Assembly: GCF_001941625.1 (NCBI RefSeq)
Contig: NZ_CP016076.1
Span: forward strand, 2,976,001-3,040,000
Reading direction: 5' to 3'
DNA length: 64,000 bases
DNA from: Actinoalloteichus fjordicus
Lineage (GTDB): Bacteria; Actinomycetota; Actinomycetes; Mycobacteriales; Pseudonocardiaceae
Under the pieces are notes generated by a model. The model had not been told where the DNA came from, searched no databases, and was given only the letters and a program-made list of their open reading frames with translations. Every line of letters starts with the position of its first letter. The stretch's first letter is position 1. Shown in pieces: positions 51,366 through 60,428 of the stretch. The translations under genes were made by a program, and so were the position numbers.

Positions 51366-52747
51366 CCGCCGAGGCGCCCCGGGACGCCGAGGACGACGGC
51401 GGACCGGCAGACCTCGACGCCTCGGCGTCCGGCGGGGTGTCGATCACGCGGGACGACAGCGGGCCCTACGAGGTGTTCCATCTCGACAACGGCCTGGTGC
51501 GCCTCGGTGTGGTGCCCGCACTCGGGGGTCGGGTGCTCTCCGCGGTCTTCGCCGGTCGGGAGTACCTGTACCGCAATCCCCGGCTGCTCGACGATCGGCT
51601 GCATCCGGTGGACGGCCGCCGACCGCGTCCGACGAGCGGCCCGATGTCGCAGTGGCTCAACTTCGGCGGGGACAAGACCTGGCCCGCGCCGCAGGGCTGG
51701 GACCATGCGGGCCAGTGGGCCGGGCCGCCGGACCCGGTGCTGGACTCCGGCGCTTACCAGGCACGTCCGCACCTCGCCGACACGGTCGCCGAGATCACCA
51801 TGACCAGCGGCGACGACCCGCGCACCGGCCTGCGGACGATCCGGACCGTGCGGCTGGCCGAGGGCGAGAGCCGCTACACCCTGGAGATCAGCTTCACCAA
51901 CGTCGAGTCGCACCCGGTGCGGTGGGCGTTGTGGAACGTCACGCAGCTGGCGGGCGAGATCCCCGGGGAGGCGGGTCCGCACGCGGGCGTCTACGTCGGC
52001 CTCCGCGAGTCGGGACTGCCGCGTTCGGTCGAGTTGATCACTGCGGGTCCGGCTCCGACGGTCACCGACACCGGGGGATCGGTCGTCCGGGTCGCCGCGC
52101 AGGACGTCGTCGGCAAGGTCGGCTTCCCCGACGCGGCGGGCTGGCTCGCCGACGTGGGCGCGCAGGGCACCCTGACCCAGACCTTCCCGGTGGACGAGTC
52201 CGCCGAGTACCCGGATGACGGCTCCCGCGTCGAGGTCTGGCTGGAACACCCGCTGACCGAGCCGATCGCCGAGCTGGGCGACCTCCTGCCGCGAGACCGG
52301 GTGGTGGAGTGCGAGGCCCTCGGTCCGCTCACGACCCTGGCACCGGGGGAGCGCGTCACACTGCCGATCGTGTTCGGCTTCGGCGTGACCTCGGCCGTTG
52401 TCGGCGCCGCCACCGCCGTCGGGTACTGGACGGAGCCGCCCGCCGAGGCAGGCGCGGCCGACGGCTCCGGTGCGCTGCGAGGCGTCTTCGTGCCCGCGAC
52501 GGGCGGGCTGCTGCGAGCCGAGTTCCTCGACCGCGACGGCAGGTCGGTCGACGCCGTCGACCTCCTCGAACTCACCCCCGGTCGACCGTGCGCATTGCCG
52601 GTCGGCCGGGTGGTGCCCCACGATGCAGCCGCGGTGAGCTTCACTGTGGGTGGCGAACCGGCCGGCGTGCTCACCCGGCCGGTGTACGACCGGGCGAATG
52701 GACACGCGAAGATCAGCGTTATGGACGAGCAGGGACGGGATCGATGA
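51362..52747 (+). CDS. Galactose-mutarotase-like (aldose epimerase-fold) protein
   Basis: A 461-residue protein without transmembrane segments. Residues about 20-330 resemble the galactose-mutarotase-like supersandwich seen in DUF4380-type proteins: VFHLDNGLVRLGVVPALGGRV, LNFGGDKTWPAPQGWDHAG, and ALWNVTQLAGEI. Catalysis has not been shown for this family; sugar binding or epimerisation of a pathway sugar is inferred. The first 30 residues are acidic and disordered. GTG 51362 overlaps the stop of the dehydrogenase gene, and its own TGA overlaps the SDR start, so all three are translationally coupled. Confidence 0.78.
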   Translation: MTAEAPRDAEDDGGPADLDASASGGVSITRDDSGPYEVFHLDNGLVRLGVVPALGGRVLSAVFAGREYLYRNPRLLDDRLHPVDGRRPRPTSGPMSQWLNFGGDKTWPAPQGWDHAGQWAGPPDPVLDSGAYQARPHLADTVAEITMTSGDDPRTGLRTIRTVRLAEGESRYTLEISFTNVESHPVRWALWNVTQLAGEIPGEAGPHAGVYVGLRESGLPRSVELITAGPAPTVTDTGGSVVRVAAQDVVGKVGFPDAAGWLADVGAQGTLTQTFPVDESAEYPDDGSRVEVWLEHPLTEPIAELGDLLPRDRVVECEALGPLTTLAPGERVTLPIVFGFGVTSAVVGAATAVGYWTEPPAEAGAADGSGALRGVFVPATGGLLRAEFLDRDGRSVDAVDLLELTPGRPCALPVGRVVPHDAAAVSFTVGGEPAGVLTRPVYDRANGHAKISVMDEQGRDR

Positions 52748-53505
52748 GCGGCGCACCGACACGCTTCACGGACCGCACCGCGGTGGTGACCGGGGCCGCG
52801 GGCGGCATCGGGGCGGCGACCGCCCGCAGACTCGCCGAGGAAGGCGCCGCCGTCGCCCTGCTTGATCTCGATCCCCGGGTGCACGAGGTCGCCGACGAAC
52901 TGCGCCGAGCGCACGGCAGGGCGACCTCCCACGTGTGCGACGTCGCCGACGAGGACTCCTGGACGTCGGTGACCGAGGCGGTCCGGGGCGAGTTCGGGCC
53001 GATCGGCGTACTGGTCAGCAACGCCTACACCGTCGATGTCCGTCCCGCGCACGAGATGAGCAGGCAGTCCTGGGACCAGCAGCTGGCCGTCAACCTCACC
53101 GGGGCCTTCCTCGGCGTGCGGGCCTGCCTGGCCGACCTGCGGACGGTGTCGGGTGCGGTGGTGCTGACGTCCTCGGTGCACGCCCTGATCGGCCTGCCCG
53201 GCAGGCCCGCCTACGCCGCGACGAAGGGCGGCCTCACCGCGCTGGGCAGACAGCTGGCCGTCGAGTACGCCCCCGAGGTGCGGGTGAACTGGGTGCTGCC
53301 CGGCCCGATCCTCACGGCCGCCTGGGACGACGTCGACGAGGCCGACCGCGAGCAGAGCATCCGGCAGACCGTCACCCGTCGGTTCGGCACCCCGGAAGAG
53401 GTGGCGGCGGGCATCGCGTTCCTCGCCTCGCCGGACGCCTCCTACGTGACCGGCACCGGCCTGGTGATCGACGGCGGCTGGAGCGCCTACAAGGAGTCGA
53501 CCTGA
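52744..53505 (+). CDS. Short-chain dehydrogenase/reductase
   Basis: A 253-residue classical SDR. The cofactor motif is VVTGAAGGIGAA near residues 12-23. The catalytic set is the Ser in VVLTSSVHA near 145, and YAATKGG near 158 (Y-x3-K). The end, YVTGTGLVIDGGWSAY, is typical. Asp after the second strand (LLDLDP) suggests NAD preference. In the island it probably oxidises the imported sugar to a lactone or aldonate, or interconverts a keto-aldonate. It is coupled to the gene before it; the regulator gene follows after 133 bases. Confidence 0.92.
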   Translation: MSGAPTRFTDRTAVVTGAAGGIGAATARRLAEEGAAVALLDLDPRVHEVADELRRAHGRATSHVCDVADEDSWTSVTEAVRGEFGPIGVLVSNAYTVDVRPAHEMSRQSWDQQLAVNLTGAFLGVRACLADLRTVSGAVVLTSSVHALIGLPGRPAYAATKGGLTALGRQLAVEYAPEVRVNWVLPGPILTAAWDDVDEADREQSIRQTVTRRFGTPEEVAAGIAFLASPDASYVTGTGLVIDGGWSAYKEST

Positions 53506-53638
53506 GCTCGGCGGCAGGCCGACGGCTGCGGGCCGGTCGATTCGGCGTGATCGACTCTGGCAGACGGACGTCGACGCGACGGCGCCGGGACGACGCTGAG
53601 CCGCAGTGTCGAGGAAGCGAACGGAGGGGACGAAGCGG

Positions 53639-54673
53639 ATGGCCGCCTATATCGGCCGTGGCGTGCACGGCAACACCGTCGAGCTGCTCGGTGCGCGGAT
53701 CGTCTCCGGGGCGGTCGGCGAAGGTGAGACGCTCGACCTCGCGGGCCTCAGCGCCGAACTCGATCTCAGCATCACCGCCCTGCGCGAGGCGATCAAGGTC
53801 CTGACCGCGAAAGGCCTGGTCGACGCCCGCCAGCGTCGGGGGACCTTCGTCCGACCCCGTGCCACCTGGAACCTGCTCGACGTCGACGTGATCCGCTGGC
53901 AGTTCGCGGCGGGCGCGGCCGACGACTTCCTGCGCGATCTCGCCGAGGTCCGCGCCGTGATCGAGCCGGCCGCCGCACGCTACGCCGCCGCCCGGCGCAC
54001 CGAGGACGACCTGCGCGCGCTCGACGAGGCGCTGGCGGCGATGGGGCGGGCCGTCGGCGGCGACCCGTCCTCGGCCGCCGACGCCGACCTCGCGTGGCAC
54101 CGTGCCCTGCTGGTGGCCACCCACAACGAGATGCTGGTGCGGATGGAGATCTTCATCGAGCCCGGTCTCTCCGAACGTGACCGGCTGGTCCACCAGTCGG
54201 GCGACGACGACCCCGTGCCCAGCCATCAGGCGGTCCTCGACGCCGTTCGTGCGGCCGATGCCGAGGCGGCCGGGGCCGCGATGCTGGCGCTGCTGGCGAA
54301 GTCGGACTCCGACCTGCGTCGGGTCACGGCGGGCGAGGGTGTGGCGGCCCCGGCGGCCTCGGCCCAGGGGGCGTCGTCCCCGGCGGCTGCGCCGCACGCG
54401 GCTGCCGCCGAGCGGGCGGAGTCCGCAGCGCAGGCGACGGCGGCGCGCGATGCCGCGCCGGTGGCAGGCGCGAACCCGGAGACCGGGCCTGCGACGCCGA
54501 GAACTCCGGCGGAGGCCGATGCCGCTGGCACCACGCCTGTCGCGGCGGGGGGAGCCGAGGGCACGCCGTCGCAGGCCGCGTCGGCAGCAGCGCCCCAGAC
54601 GACAGCGCTTCAGACAGCAGCGGTCGAGGCGTCCGCTGCCGGGATCGAGTCGAACGAGAGGAAGTCACGTTGA
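53639..54673 (+). CDS. FadR-type GntR transcriptional regulator with long C-terminal extension
   Basis: A 344-residue regulator. The winged helix is at residues 1-75 (TVELLGARIVSGAVGEGETL, ELDLSITALREAIKVLTAKG). The FCD ligand-binding domain is at about 85-225, with the metal-binding pattern in LAWHRALLVATHNEM and HQAVLDAVRAAD. FCD proteins of this subfamily (LldR/DgoR/UxuR-like) sense acids such as galactonate or uronates. Residues about 235-344 are an Ala/Pro/Ser-rich tail not found in relatives. ATG 53639 is chosen; a GTG at 53606 is possible. Its stop overlaps the TTG start of the dehydratase gene. Likely local repressor of this operon. Confidence 0.9.
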   Translation: MAAYIGRGVHGNTVELLGARIVSGAVGEGETLDLAGLSAELDLSITALREAIKVLTAKGLVDARQRRGTFVRPRATWNLLDVDVIRWQFAAGAADDFLRDLAEVRAVIEPAAARYAAARRTEDDLRALDEALAAMGRAVGGDPSSAADADLAWHRALLVATHNEMLVRMEIFIEPGLSERDRLVHQSGDDDPVPSHQAVLDAVRAADAEAAGAAMLALLAKSDSDLRRVTAGEGVAAPAASAQGASSPAAAPHAAAAERAESAAQATAARDAAPVAGANPETGPATPRTPAEADAAGTTPVAAGGAEGTPSQAASAAAPQTTALQTAAVEASAAGIESNERKSR

Positions 54674-55815
54674 AGATCACTCGGGTCGAGACGTTCCTGG
54701 TCGCGCCGCGCTGGCTGTTCTGCCGCGTCGAGACGGACGACGGCCTGGTCGGCTGGGGCGAACCCGTCGTGGAGGGCCGGGCGTCGACCGTCCGGACGGC
54801 CGTGCACGAGCTGGCCGAGCTGTTGATCGGCGAGGACCCGCTGCGGGTGGAGGACCACTGGCAGCGGATGACCAAGGGCTCGTTCTATCGCGGTGGACCG
54901 GTGCTCTCCAGCGCCGTCGCCGGCCTGGACCAGGCGCTGTGGGACATCGCGGGCAAGGCGTTGAACGCCCCCGTCCACCAGCTCCTCGGCGGCCCCGTGC
55001 GTGACCGGGTCCGGGTGTACGGCTGGATCGCGGGCGACGAGCCCGCCGAGGTCGCCGACGCCGTCGCCGCGCAGGTCGAGGCCGGGCTCACCGCCGTGAA
55101 GATGAACGCCGCAGGCCGGATGAGCAGGCTGGCCAGCGTCGCGGAGATCGACGGGGTGCTGGAGCGCCTCGCCGCCGCCCGCGAGGCGCTGGGCCCGCAC
55201 CGTGACGTCGCCCTGGACTTCCACGGCCGGTTCACCGCCGCCAACGCCCGCCGGATCATCCCGTTGCTCGCGGACGCGCGTCCGATGTTCGTCGAGGAAC
55301 CGGTGCTGCCGGAGTACAGCCACCTGATCGGCGACGTGGTGCGGGCCAGCCCGGTGCCCATCGCGTGCGGCGAGCGGCTCTACTCGCGAGGCGAGTTCCT
55401 CCCCGTCCTCCAGGCGGGGATCGCCGTCGCGCAGCCGGACCTCTCCCATGCGGGCGGCATCTCCGAGGTGCGTCGCATCGGCTCGCTCGCCGAGACCTTC
55501 GACGTGCCGCTGGCGCCGCACTGCCCGCTCGGACCGATCTCGCTGGCCGCCAGTCTCCAGATCGCCTTCAGCACGCCGAACTTCCTGATTCAGGAGCAGA
55601 GCCTCGGCATCCACTACAACGCCGAGGCCGACCTGCTCGACTACGTCCTGGACCGGGAGATGTTCCGCTTCGTCGACGGACACCTGCTTCGACCGACCGG
55701 GCCGGGTCTCGGCGTCACCATCGACGAGGCCGCCGTCCGGAAGGCCGACGAGACGGGCCACGACTGGCACTCGCCGATCTGGCGACATGACGACGGCTCG
55801 CTGGCCGAGTGGTGA
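54670..55815 (+). CDS. dgoD: D-galactonate dehydratase (enolase superfamily)
   Basis: A 381-residue enzyme that would convert D-galactonate to 2-keto-3-deoxygalactonate. It is very similar to Escherichia coli DgoD from start (MKITRVETFLVAPRW) to end (WRHDDGSLAEW). Residues match the known active site: Mg2+ ligands D183, E209 and E235, acid/base H185 (LDFHGRF) and H284 (APHCPLG). The TTG start at 54670 overlaps the regulator's stop, with GAGGAAG upstream, giving the family's exact N-terminus. The other island genes supply uptake, oxidation and later steps. A related aldonate cannot be fully excluded, but the residue set is that of DgoD. Confidence 0.93.
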   Translation: MKITRVETFLVAPRWLFCRVETDDGLVGWGEPVVEGRASTVRTAVHELAELLIGEDPLRVEDHWQRMTKGSFYRGGPVLSSAVAGLDQALWDIAGKALNAPVHQLLGGPVRDRVRVYGWIAGDEPAEVADAVAAQVEAGLTAVKMNAAGRMSRLASVAEIDGVLERLAAAREALGPHRDVALDFHGRFTAANARRIIPLLADARPMFVEEPVLPEYSHLIGDVVRASPVPIACGERLYSRGEFLPVLQAGIAVAQPDLSHAGGISEVRRIGSLAETFDVPLAPHCPLGPISLAASLQIAFSTPNFLIQEQSLGIHYNAEADLLDYVLDREMFRFVDGHLLRPTGPGLGVTIDEAAVRKADETGHDWHSPIWRHDDGSLAEW

Positions 55816-56405
55816 GTGCGGCAGGCCGTGCCGCAGGGCGGCGGTCCCTCGTCGGGGCGGCCTGATGATCGCGGGGACGGCGCACACCTGTGTCGTGATG
55901 TCGGCCCGGCGGCCTGAGCCGTCGGGCACGCCGACGCCGGACCGGGCGGAACGACGCGGGCGGGCTCCGTGCTGCGCGCTGTGATCGCCGGGGTGAAGGT
56001 GGGGGTCGTGGGTTCTCGGGATGGGGGCGGCGTGGCACATCGCGTCGGCAGCGTCGGCAGCGTCGGTGCGGCAGGCCCGGCGATCCGGGTGTCCGGCTCC
56101 GCCGCTCAGCGCGTGCGGCAGTCGGGGGCGCCGAGCCGGGGCGTCGGGCGTGACGACGCCCCGGACGACGGCGTCGACGCCCCGAAGTCGTCGTCCGGCC
56201 GGAGCCCTGTCTGCCGTGCACGGCGCGTCCCGGTGCACGGTCACCACGGACGGCGGTCGGCCGCCCGAGCCGAGGAACGGCCACCGAGGGAACGGGTTGC
56301 CGCGCAGTGCCGCCCGGCAGGTGTTTCGGACGGGTCGTCACCCCTGCCCACCGGGCGTTCCGCGTCCCACGACATGGCATCGAACCGATCTCTGGAGTGT
56401 GCACG
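55816..56405. other. Gene-free region of about 590 bases inside the sugar island
   Basis: No supportable gene between the dehydratase and the aldolase. The aldolase frame stays open for about 100 bases upstream of its start but is not protein-like. A promoter for the aldolase and kinase pair may lie here; none was clear by eye. Confidence 0.5.
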
Positions 56406-57110
56406 ATGAACCTGTCCCAACGCCTGGCCGAAGAGCGGATCGTCGCGATCGTCCGAGGTCGGGACGCCGAGGCCGCCTTCAGGGCCGTGCTGGCACTGTG
56501 GGAGGAGGGCATCCATCTCGTCGAGGTGTCCCTCACCGGCGCCGACGCCCTGCGCCTGATCGGCAGGCTGGCCGCCGAGCGTTCGGGCGCGGCCGCACTC
56601 GGCGCCGGTACCGTGCTCTCCGCCCAGGACGCCGCCGACGTCCACACGGCAGGAGCGACCTTCGCCGTCACGCCCGCCATCGGCCCCGGCACCCACGCGG
56701 CGATCGAACTGGGCCTGCCGACCCTGGTCGGGGCGCTCACGCCCACCGAGGTCTACGCGGCGCACACGGCGGGCGCGACGGCCGTGAAGCTCTTCCCCGC
56801 CGCACACGGCGGCGGTCCGGGCTATCTCAAGGCGCTCCGCGACCCGTTCCCCACGGTGCCGTTCGTGCCGGTGGGCGGCGTCGACGTCGAGGCCGCGCGG
56901 CGGTACCTGGAGCTGGGCGCACTGGCCGTCGGCGTGGGATCGCCGCTGCTGGCGGGCGCGGCGGACGGCGCCGACCTTGCCGAGCTGCGTGATCGTGCCC
57001 GTCAGTTCCGTGCGGTGGCGGCGGAGTTCCCGGTGCAGGCAGGCATCGCGGCAGCACAGGGACCCGCCGCGCACGCGGCGGGCCGGCACGGATCGGAGCA
57101 GAGCCGATGA
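56406..57110 (+). CDS. 2-dehydro-3-deoxy-phosphogalactonate/gluconate aldolase
   Basis: A 234-residue class I aldolase of the KDPG/KDPGal (Eda/DgoA) family. The Schiff-base Lys is in GATAVKLFPA near residue 125. GAGTVLSAQDAADVH and VPVGGVD are family blocks; Glu in LVEVSLTG is the expected acid/base. It would split 2-keto-3-deoxy-6-phosphogalactonate to pyruvate and glyceraldehyde 3-phosphate. The C-terminal 35 residues extend beyond the barrel. ATG 56406 has GGAG upstream; the frame is open further up but the barrel begins here. Its stop overlaps the kinase start (ATGA). Specificity between galactonate and gluconate forms rests on context. Confidence 0.92.
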   Translation: MNLSQRLAEERIVAIVRGRDAEAAFRAVLALWEEGIHLVEVSLTGADALRLIGRLAAERSGAAALGAGTVLSAQDAADVHTAGATFAVTPAIGPGTHAAIELGLPTLVGALTPTEVYAAHTAGATAVKLFPAAHGGGPGYLKALRDPFPTVPFVPVGGVDVEAARRYLELGALAVGVGSPLLAGAADGADLAELRDRARQFRAVAAEFPVQAGIAAAQGPAAHAAGRHGSEQSR

Positions 57111-58051
57111 TCGAGGTGATCACCCTCGGCGAGAGCATGGCCGCGCTGCGGGGGCAGGGGCCCATGCGGCTCGGCGGCGAGCTGAGCCTGTCGGTGGCCG
57201 GGGCGGAGTCGAACGTGGCGATCGGCCTGGCCAGGCTCGGACACCAGGTGTCCTGGATCGGCCGGGTGGGCGCCGACCAGCCCGGCGAGCTGGTCACTCG
57301 CACCCTGCGCGCCGAGGGCGTGGACGTCAGCGGCGTCGCGGTCGACGCAGACCGGCCGACCGGTCTGATCCTCTTCGAGAAGCGCGTCGCCGACCTCATC
57401 CGGGTCCGCTACTACCGCACCGACTCGGCGGGCTCCCGGCTGCATCCCGACGACCTCGCGGGCGTGTTGGCGGGCGGTGCACGACTGCTGCACGTCACCG
57501 GGATCACCCCCGCGCTGGGGCCCGGCCCGCGAGCGGCGGTGCTGGCGGCGGTGGAGCACGCCAAGGCCCAGGGCTGGACCGTGTCCCTGGACGTCAACCA
57601 CCGGTCGCTGCTGTGGCCTGCCGAGGCGGCGGCGGAGGTGCTGGGTCCGCTGGCCAGACGGGCCGACGTCGTGATCGCCTCGCCAGAGGAGCTGGCGATC
57701 GTCGAGCCGGAGGGGTACGACGACCTGGCCAGGGCGGATCACCTGCTGACCGCCGGCGTCGCCGAGGTGGTCGTGAAGCTCGGCGCCGACGGGGCGCGCG
57801 TGCACCATGCGGCGGGCGTCGAGCAGGTGGAGTCTGTCCGGGTGCCGGTCCTCGACACGGTCGGCGCGGGCGATGCCTTCTCCGCCGGCTACCTCTCCGC
57901 CCTGCTCGACGGCGAGCCGACGAGCGAACGACTCCGACGCGGTTCGGTGCTCGGGGCCTTCGCCGTCGCCTCCCACGGCGACTGGGAAGGGCTCCCCACC
58001 CGCGAGGAGCTGCCGCTGCTCAGCCTGGAGCCGGGGACGACGCTGCGGTGA
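57107..58051 (+). CDS. PfkB-family 2-keto-3-deoxy-aldonate kinase
   Basis: A 314-residue ribokinase-fold sugar kinase. N-terminal GESMAALRG and GAESNVAIGLARLG are typical of 2-keto-3-deoxygluconate kinases. The PfkB signature DTVGAGDAFSAGYLSAL lies near residues 248-264 and contains the catalytic Asp (GAGD). It would phosphorylate the product of the dehydratase with ATP to give the aldolase substrate. ATG 57107 overlaps the aldolase stop, so the two are coupled. It completes the DeLey-Doudoroff-like sequence of the island. Confidence 0.92.
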   Translation: MIEVITLGESMAALRGQGPMRLGGELSLSVAGAESNVAIGLARLGHQVSWIGRVGADQPGELVTRTLRAEGVDVSGVAVDADRPTGLILFEKRVADLIRVRYYRTDSAGSRLHPDDLAGVLAGGARLLHVTGITPALGPGPRAAVLAAVEHAKAQGWTVSLDVNHRSLLWPAEAAAEVLGPLARRADVVIASPEELAIVEPEGYDDLARADHLLTAGVAEVVVKLGADGARVHHAAGVEQVESVRVPVLDTVGAGDAFSAGYLSALLDGEPTSERLRRGSVLGAFAVASHGDWEGLPTREELPLLSLEPGTTLR

Positions 58052-58417
58052 GGTGAGGTCCCATGGCCGTGGCGAGGCTTCTTGCCTTGCCCGGCCGTTG
58101 TGGAATTCAGCCTGATGAAGATCCTAGGAAGCGGTCCTCGCAATGGTGGGAGGTCGTTTCCGGCAGGACGGGTGCGGCCTGACCGTGCAGCTTCATTCGT
58201 CGACCGCGTGTGCCCTCCGTCGGCAGCCGGGCAGCCCGGGATGCGAGATCGCGGGCGCTCGCACGACGTACCTGCCGATCATGACCGTGTGAGAGAACGC
58301 CCGGCTGCGTCTGATTCCCTTCACCGCCAGTTTGGAACCTTTTGCCGCCTCGCTGCGCCGCGCTCGGGCAGCGCAGGGTCGCGCCGGGTCGACGCGCACG
58401 CGCGACCGCAGTCCGGA
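58052..58417. other. Intergenic region, no gene seen
   Basis: About 365 bases between convergent kinase and TetR genes. No gene or clear hairpin was recognised. Confidence 0.5.
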
Positions 58418-59080
58418 TCAGTCGCCTGCCTCGCTCGTGCATCCCGGCCGCGCGGTGGTGACGGCGGCCGGATAGTTCAGGCCCCCGGCCAGGAGATCGA
58501 AGGCCTGATCGAAAAGCGTCGAGGCCGGGACGTCGGGGTGGAGTTCCTGCCAGGCGTCCACCGTGGTCCGCAGTGCGCTCAGCATGACCGAGGCCACCAG
58601 GTGGGGCCGAGGATCTTCGGTGAGCTCGACGCCCATTCGGGTGGCGATGATCGAGGCCAGCTCGCCCAGCCACTCGGTGCTCTGCTTCAGACAGTACGCC
58701 TTGAGCATCGGGTTGGTGCCGAGCAGGGCCTGCATGCTCCGGTGCCGATCCGGCTCGGCTCCGGAGCATTCGTCGGTCTCGTACGACCGCACGATCTCGC
58801 CGACGGACCGCCGCAGCGCGGTGATCACGGGCTCCTCGGCGGGTCGGGCCGCCAACAGGCGCAGCATCGAAGTGACCTGCTGATTCAACGGCGAGAGAGC
58901 GACGTCCTCCTTGGACGCGAAGTACCGGAAGAACGTGCGCGACGAGACCTCCACGGCCTCGGCGATCTCGTCGATCGTCGTCGCGTCGAAGCCCTTGTGC
59001 AGGAACAACGCGTAGGCGGCGTCCGTGAGGGCTTCTCTGGTCCGCTGCTTCTTGCGCTCGCGCAGGCCGGGCGTGGTCAT
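58418..59080 (-). CDS. TetR-family transcriptional regulator
   Basis: A 220-residue repressor. The helix-turn-helix is at about residues 10-55: REALTDAAYALFLHKGFDAT, then IDEIAEAVEVSSRTFFRYFASKED. The C-terminal domain resembles the acyl-CoA or drug-sensing group in length but has no diagnostic residues. ATG 59080 is the clear family start. It is divergent from the DUF385 oxidoreductase at 59188, 107 bases apart, and probably controls it. Confidence 0.92.
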   Translation of the reverse strand: MTTPGLRERKKQRTREALTDAAYALFLHKGFDATTIDEIAEAVEVSSRTFFRYFASKEDVALSPLNQQVTSMLRLLAARPAEEPVITALRRSVGEIVRSYETDECSGAEPDRHRSMQALLGTNPMLKAYCLKQSTEWLGELASIIATRMGVELTEDPRPHLVASVMLSALRTTVDAWQELHPDVPASTLFDQAFDLLAGGLNYPAAVTTARPGCTSEAGD

Positions 59081-59162
59081 GGCCGCATGCTACCGCCGGC
59101 GACGGTTGATCTGACAGTATGGGACTAAATTCACTCAATGACTTGAGGCGGTTGACGACAAA

Positions 59163-59177
59163 TGTCAGATGATGACA
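59163..59177. promoter_or_regulatory. Possible TetR operator upstream of oxidoreductase
   Basis: TGTCA-GATGA-TGACA, 5-base arms with a 5-base spacer, 10 bases before the oxidoreductase start and between the two divergent genes. Short, so uncertain. Confidence 0.4.
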
Positions 59178-59187
59178 CTATTTGCGC

Positions 59188-59634
59188 ATGAAGCCACCTC
59201 CTCCGAAGTCCGTGTACTGGAAGCTGCATCGTCAAGCAGCTCGCTGGAACAAGTTCTTGTTCCGCAAGACCAAGGGGCGGCGGGGAGGCACGTTCCTCGG
59301 TGCCCCCGTCCTGCTGTTGGACCATGTCGGGCGCAAGACAGGGCAGGCGCGCACCAACCCGCTGATCTATCTCGACGACGCGCCGAATCTCGTCATCGTC
59401 GCGTCCAAGGGCGGTATCGACGTGCATCCGGCGTGGTTCCACAACCTCATGGCGGCGCCGACCACCGAGGTGGAGCTGCCGGGCGGCGTCCGTCGCCGGG
59501 TCCGCGCGAGGGTCGCCGAGGGCGAGGAACGGGCCGCGCTGTGGCCGCGGGTGGTGGCGCAGTACAAGCCGTACGCGGACTACGCGCGCCGTACCGAGCG
59601 AATCCTTCCCGTGGTCGTCCTCGAACCGGCCTGA
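59188..59634 (+). CDS. DUF385/Ddn-type F420-dependent oxidoreductase
   Basis: A 148-residue protein of the deazaflavin-dependent nitroreductase family (PF04075). Landmarks are VLLLDHVGRKTGQARTNPL near residues 43-61, VIVASKGGIDVHPAWFHNL near 70-88, and YADYARRTERILPVVVLEP at the end. Relatives use reduced F420 to reduce quinones, nitro compounds or other substrates; the physiological substrate is unknown. ATG 59188 has no clear Shine-Dalgarno sequence, so the transcript may be leaderless or short-leadered. Likely under the control of the divergent TetR. Confidence 0.92.
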   Translation: MKPPPPKSVYWKLHRQAARWNKFLFRKTKGRRGGTFLGAPVLLLDHVGRKTGQARTNPLIYLDDAPNLVIVASKGGIDVHPAWFHNLMAAPTTEVELPGGVRRRVRARVAEGEERAALWPRVVAQYKPYADYARRTERILPVVVLEPA

Positions 59635-59936
59635 GCGTCGGCTGCGGCTCGGAGCCGGGCCCGGCGGTGGCGGGCGTCGAGCGGGGGAGGGCGACACGGG
59701 CGCGGCCGCGTAGCCCGTCCACACCGGAGAACGGCGTCGACGCCAGACGGCTCGACGCGCGGTCCCGCAGGCGCCGCCCGAGGGTTCGGCTCGCCCCGCC
59801 CGCCTTCTGCACCGGGCTGTCGGTGGCGCTGAACCTGCCCGGGTGCCGCCATGATCACCCCGTCACCCCGGGCATCCCGCAGGCCTGGCCGAAGTGATCC
59901 TCGAAGCACCTGCCATGGGCTCGCTGAACCAGGGTC
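59635..59936. other. Intergenic region, no gene seen
   Basis: About 300 bases between convergent genes, GC-rich, with no gene or definite terminator seen. Confidence 0.45.
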
Positions 59937-60428
59937 TCACCGCCCGGTGTCGCCGTCGATCAGTTCCCGCAGGATGTCGGCATGACCCGCGTGCCGCCCG
60001 GTCTCCTCGATCAGATGAACCAGCGTCCACCGCCGGGACGGCGCCGCGCGGTCGCGGCCTGCCGGGCGGGGGCCCGTTTCGGTGAGGTCGTCCCAGGACG
60101 CGATTTCCTCGTTCGCCTCGGCGACGGCCGCCCGGTAGGCGGCGAGGATCGTCTCGGTCGTGTCGTCGGGACGCGGTTGGAAGGTAGCCGCCCAGTCGGC
60201 CACGACGTGGCCGAGCAGCCAGTGTCGTTCGACGTGGGTGAGATGTCGGATCAGCCCGAGCAGGTTCGTTCCCGACGACACCCCGGGACGGCGGGCCTCG
60301 CGCGTGGGCACTCCTTCGGCCTTGGCCGCGACGCAGGCGCGCAGGTAGTCGAGGAATCCGGTGAGCACCTCCCGTTCGCCGGTCCCCGTGGCAGGAGGCC
60401 CGAGGTCGCGTGCTCGTCGCGCGCTCAT
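59937..60428 (-). CDS. DinB/DUF664-family protein
   Basis: A 163-residue four-helix protein. LLGLIRHLTHVERHWLLGHV near residues 57-76 gives the first conserved His. HLIEETGRHAGHADILREL near 138-156 gives the other two (H-x3-H). These three His form the metal site of DinB-like proteins, which include thiol transferases in actinomycetes; the substrate is unknown. ATG 60428 overlaps the stop of the methyltransferase gene (ATGA), so both are probably expressed together. Confidence 0.9.
   Translation of the reverse strand: MSARRARDLGPPATGTGEREVLTGFLDYLRACVAAKAEGVPTREARRPGVSSGTNLLGLIRHLTHVERHWLLGHVVADWAATFQPRPDDTTETILAAYRAAVAEANEEIASWDDLTETGPRPAGRDRAAPSRRWTLVHLIEETGRHAGHADILRELIDGDTGR

Noticed and set aside
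55969-56409. Open frame upstream of the aldolase
   Set aside because: Low-complexity translation, no recognisable domain and no convincing ribosome site.
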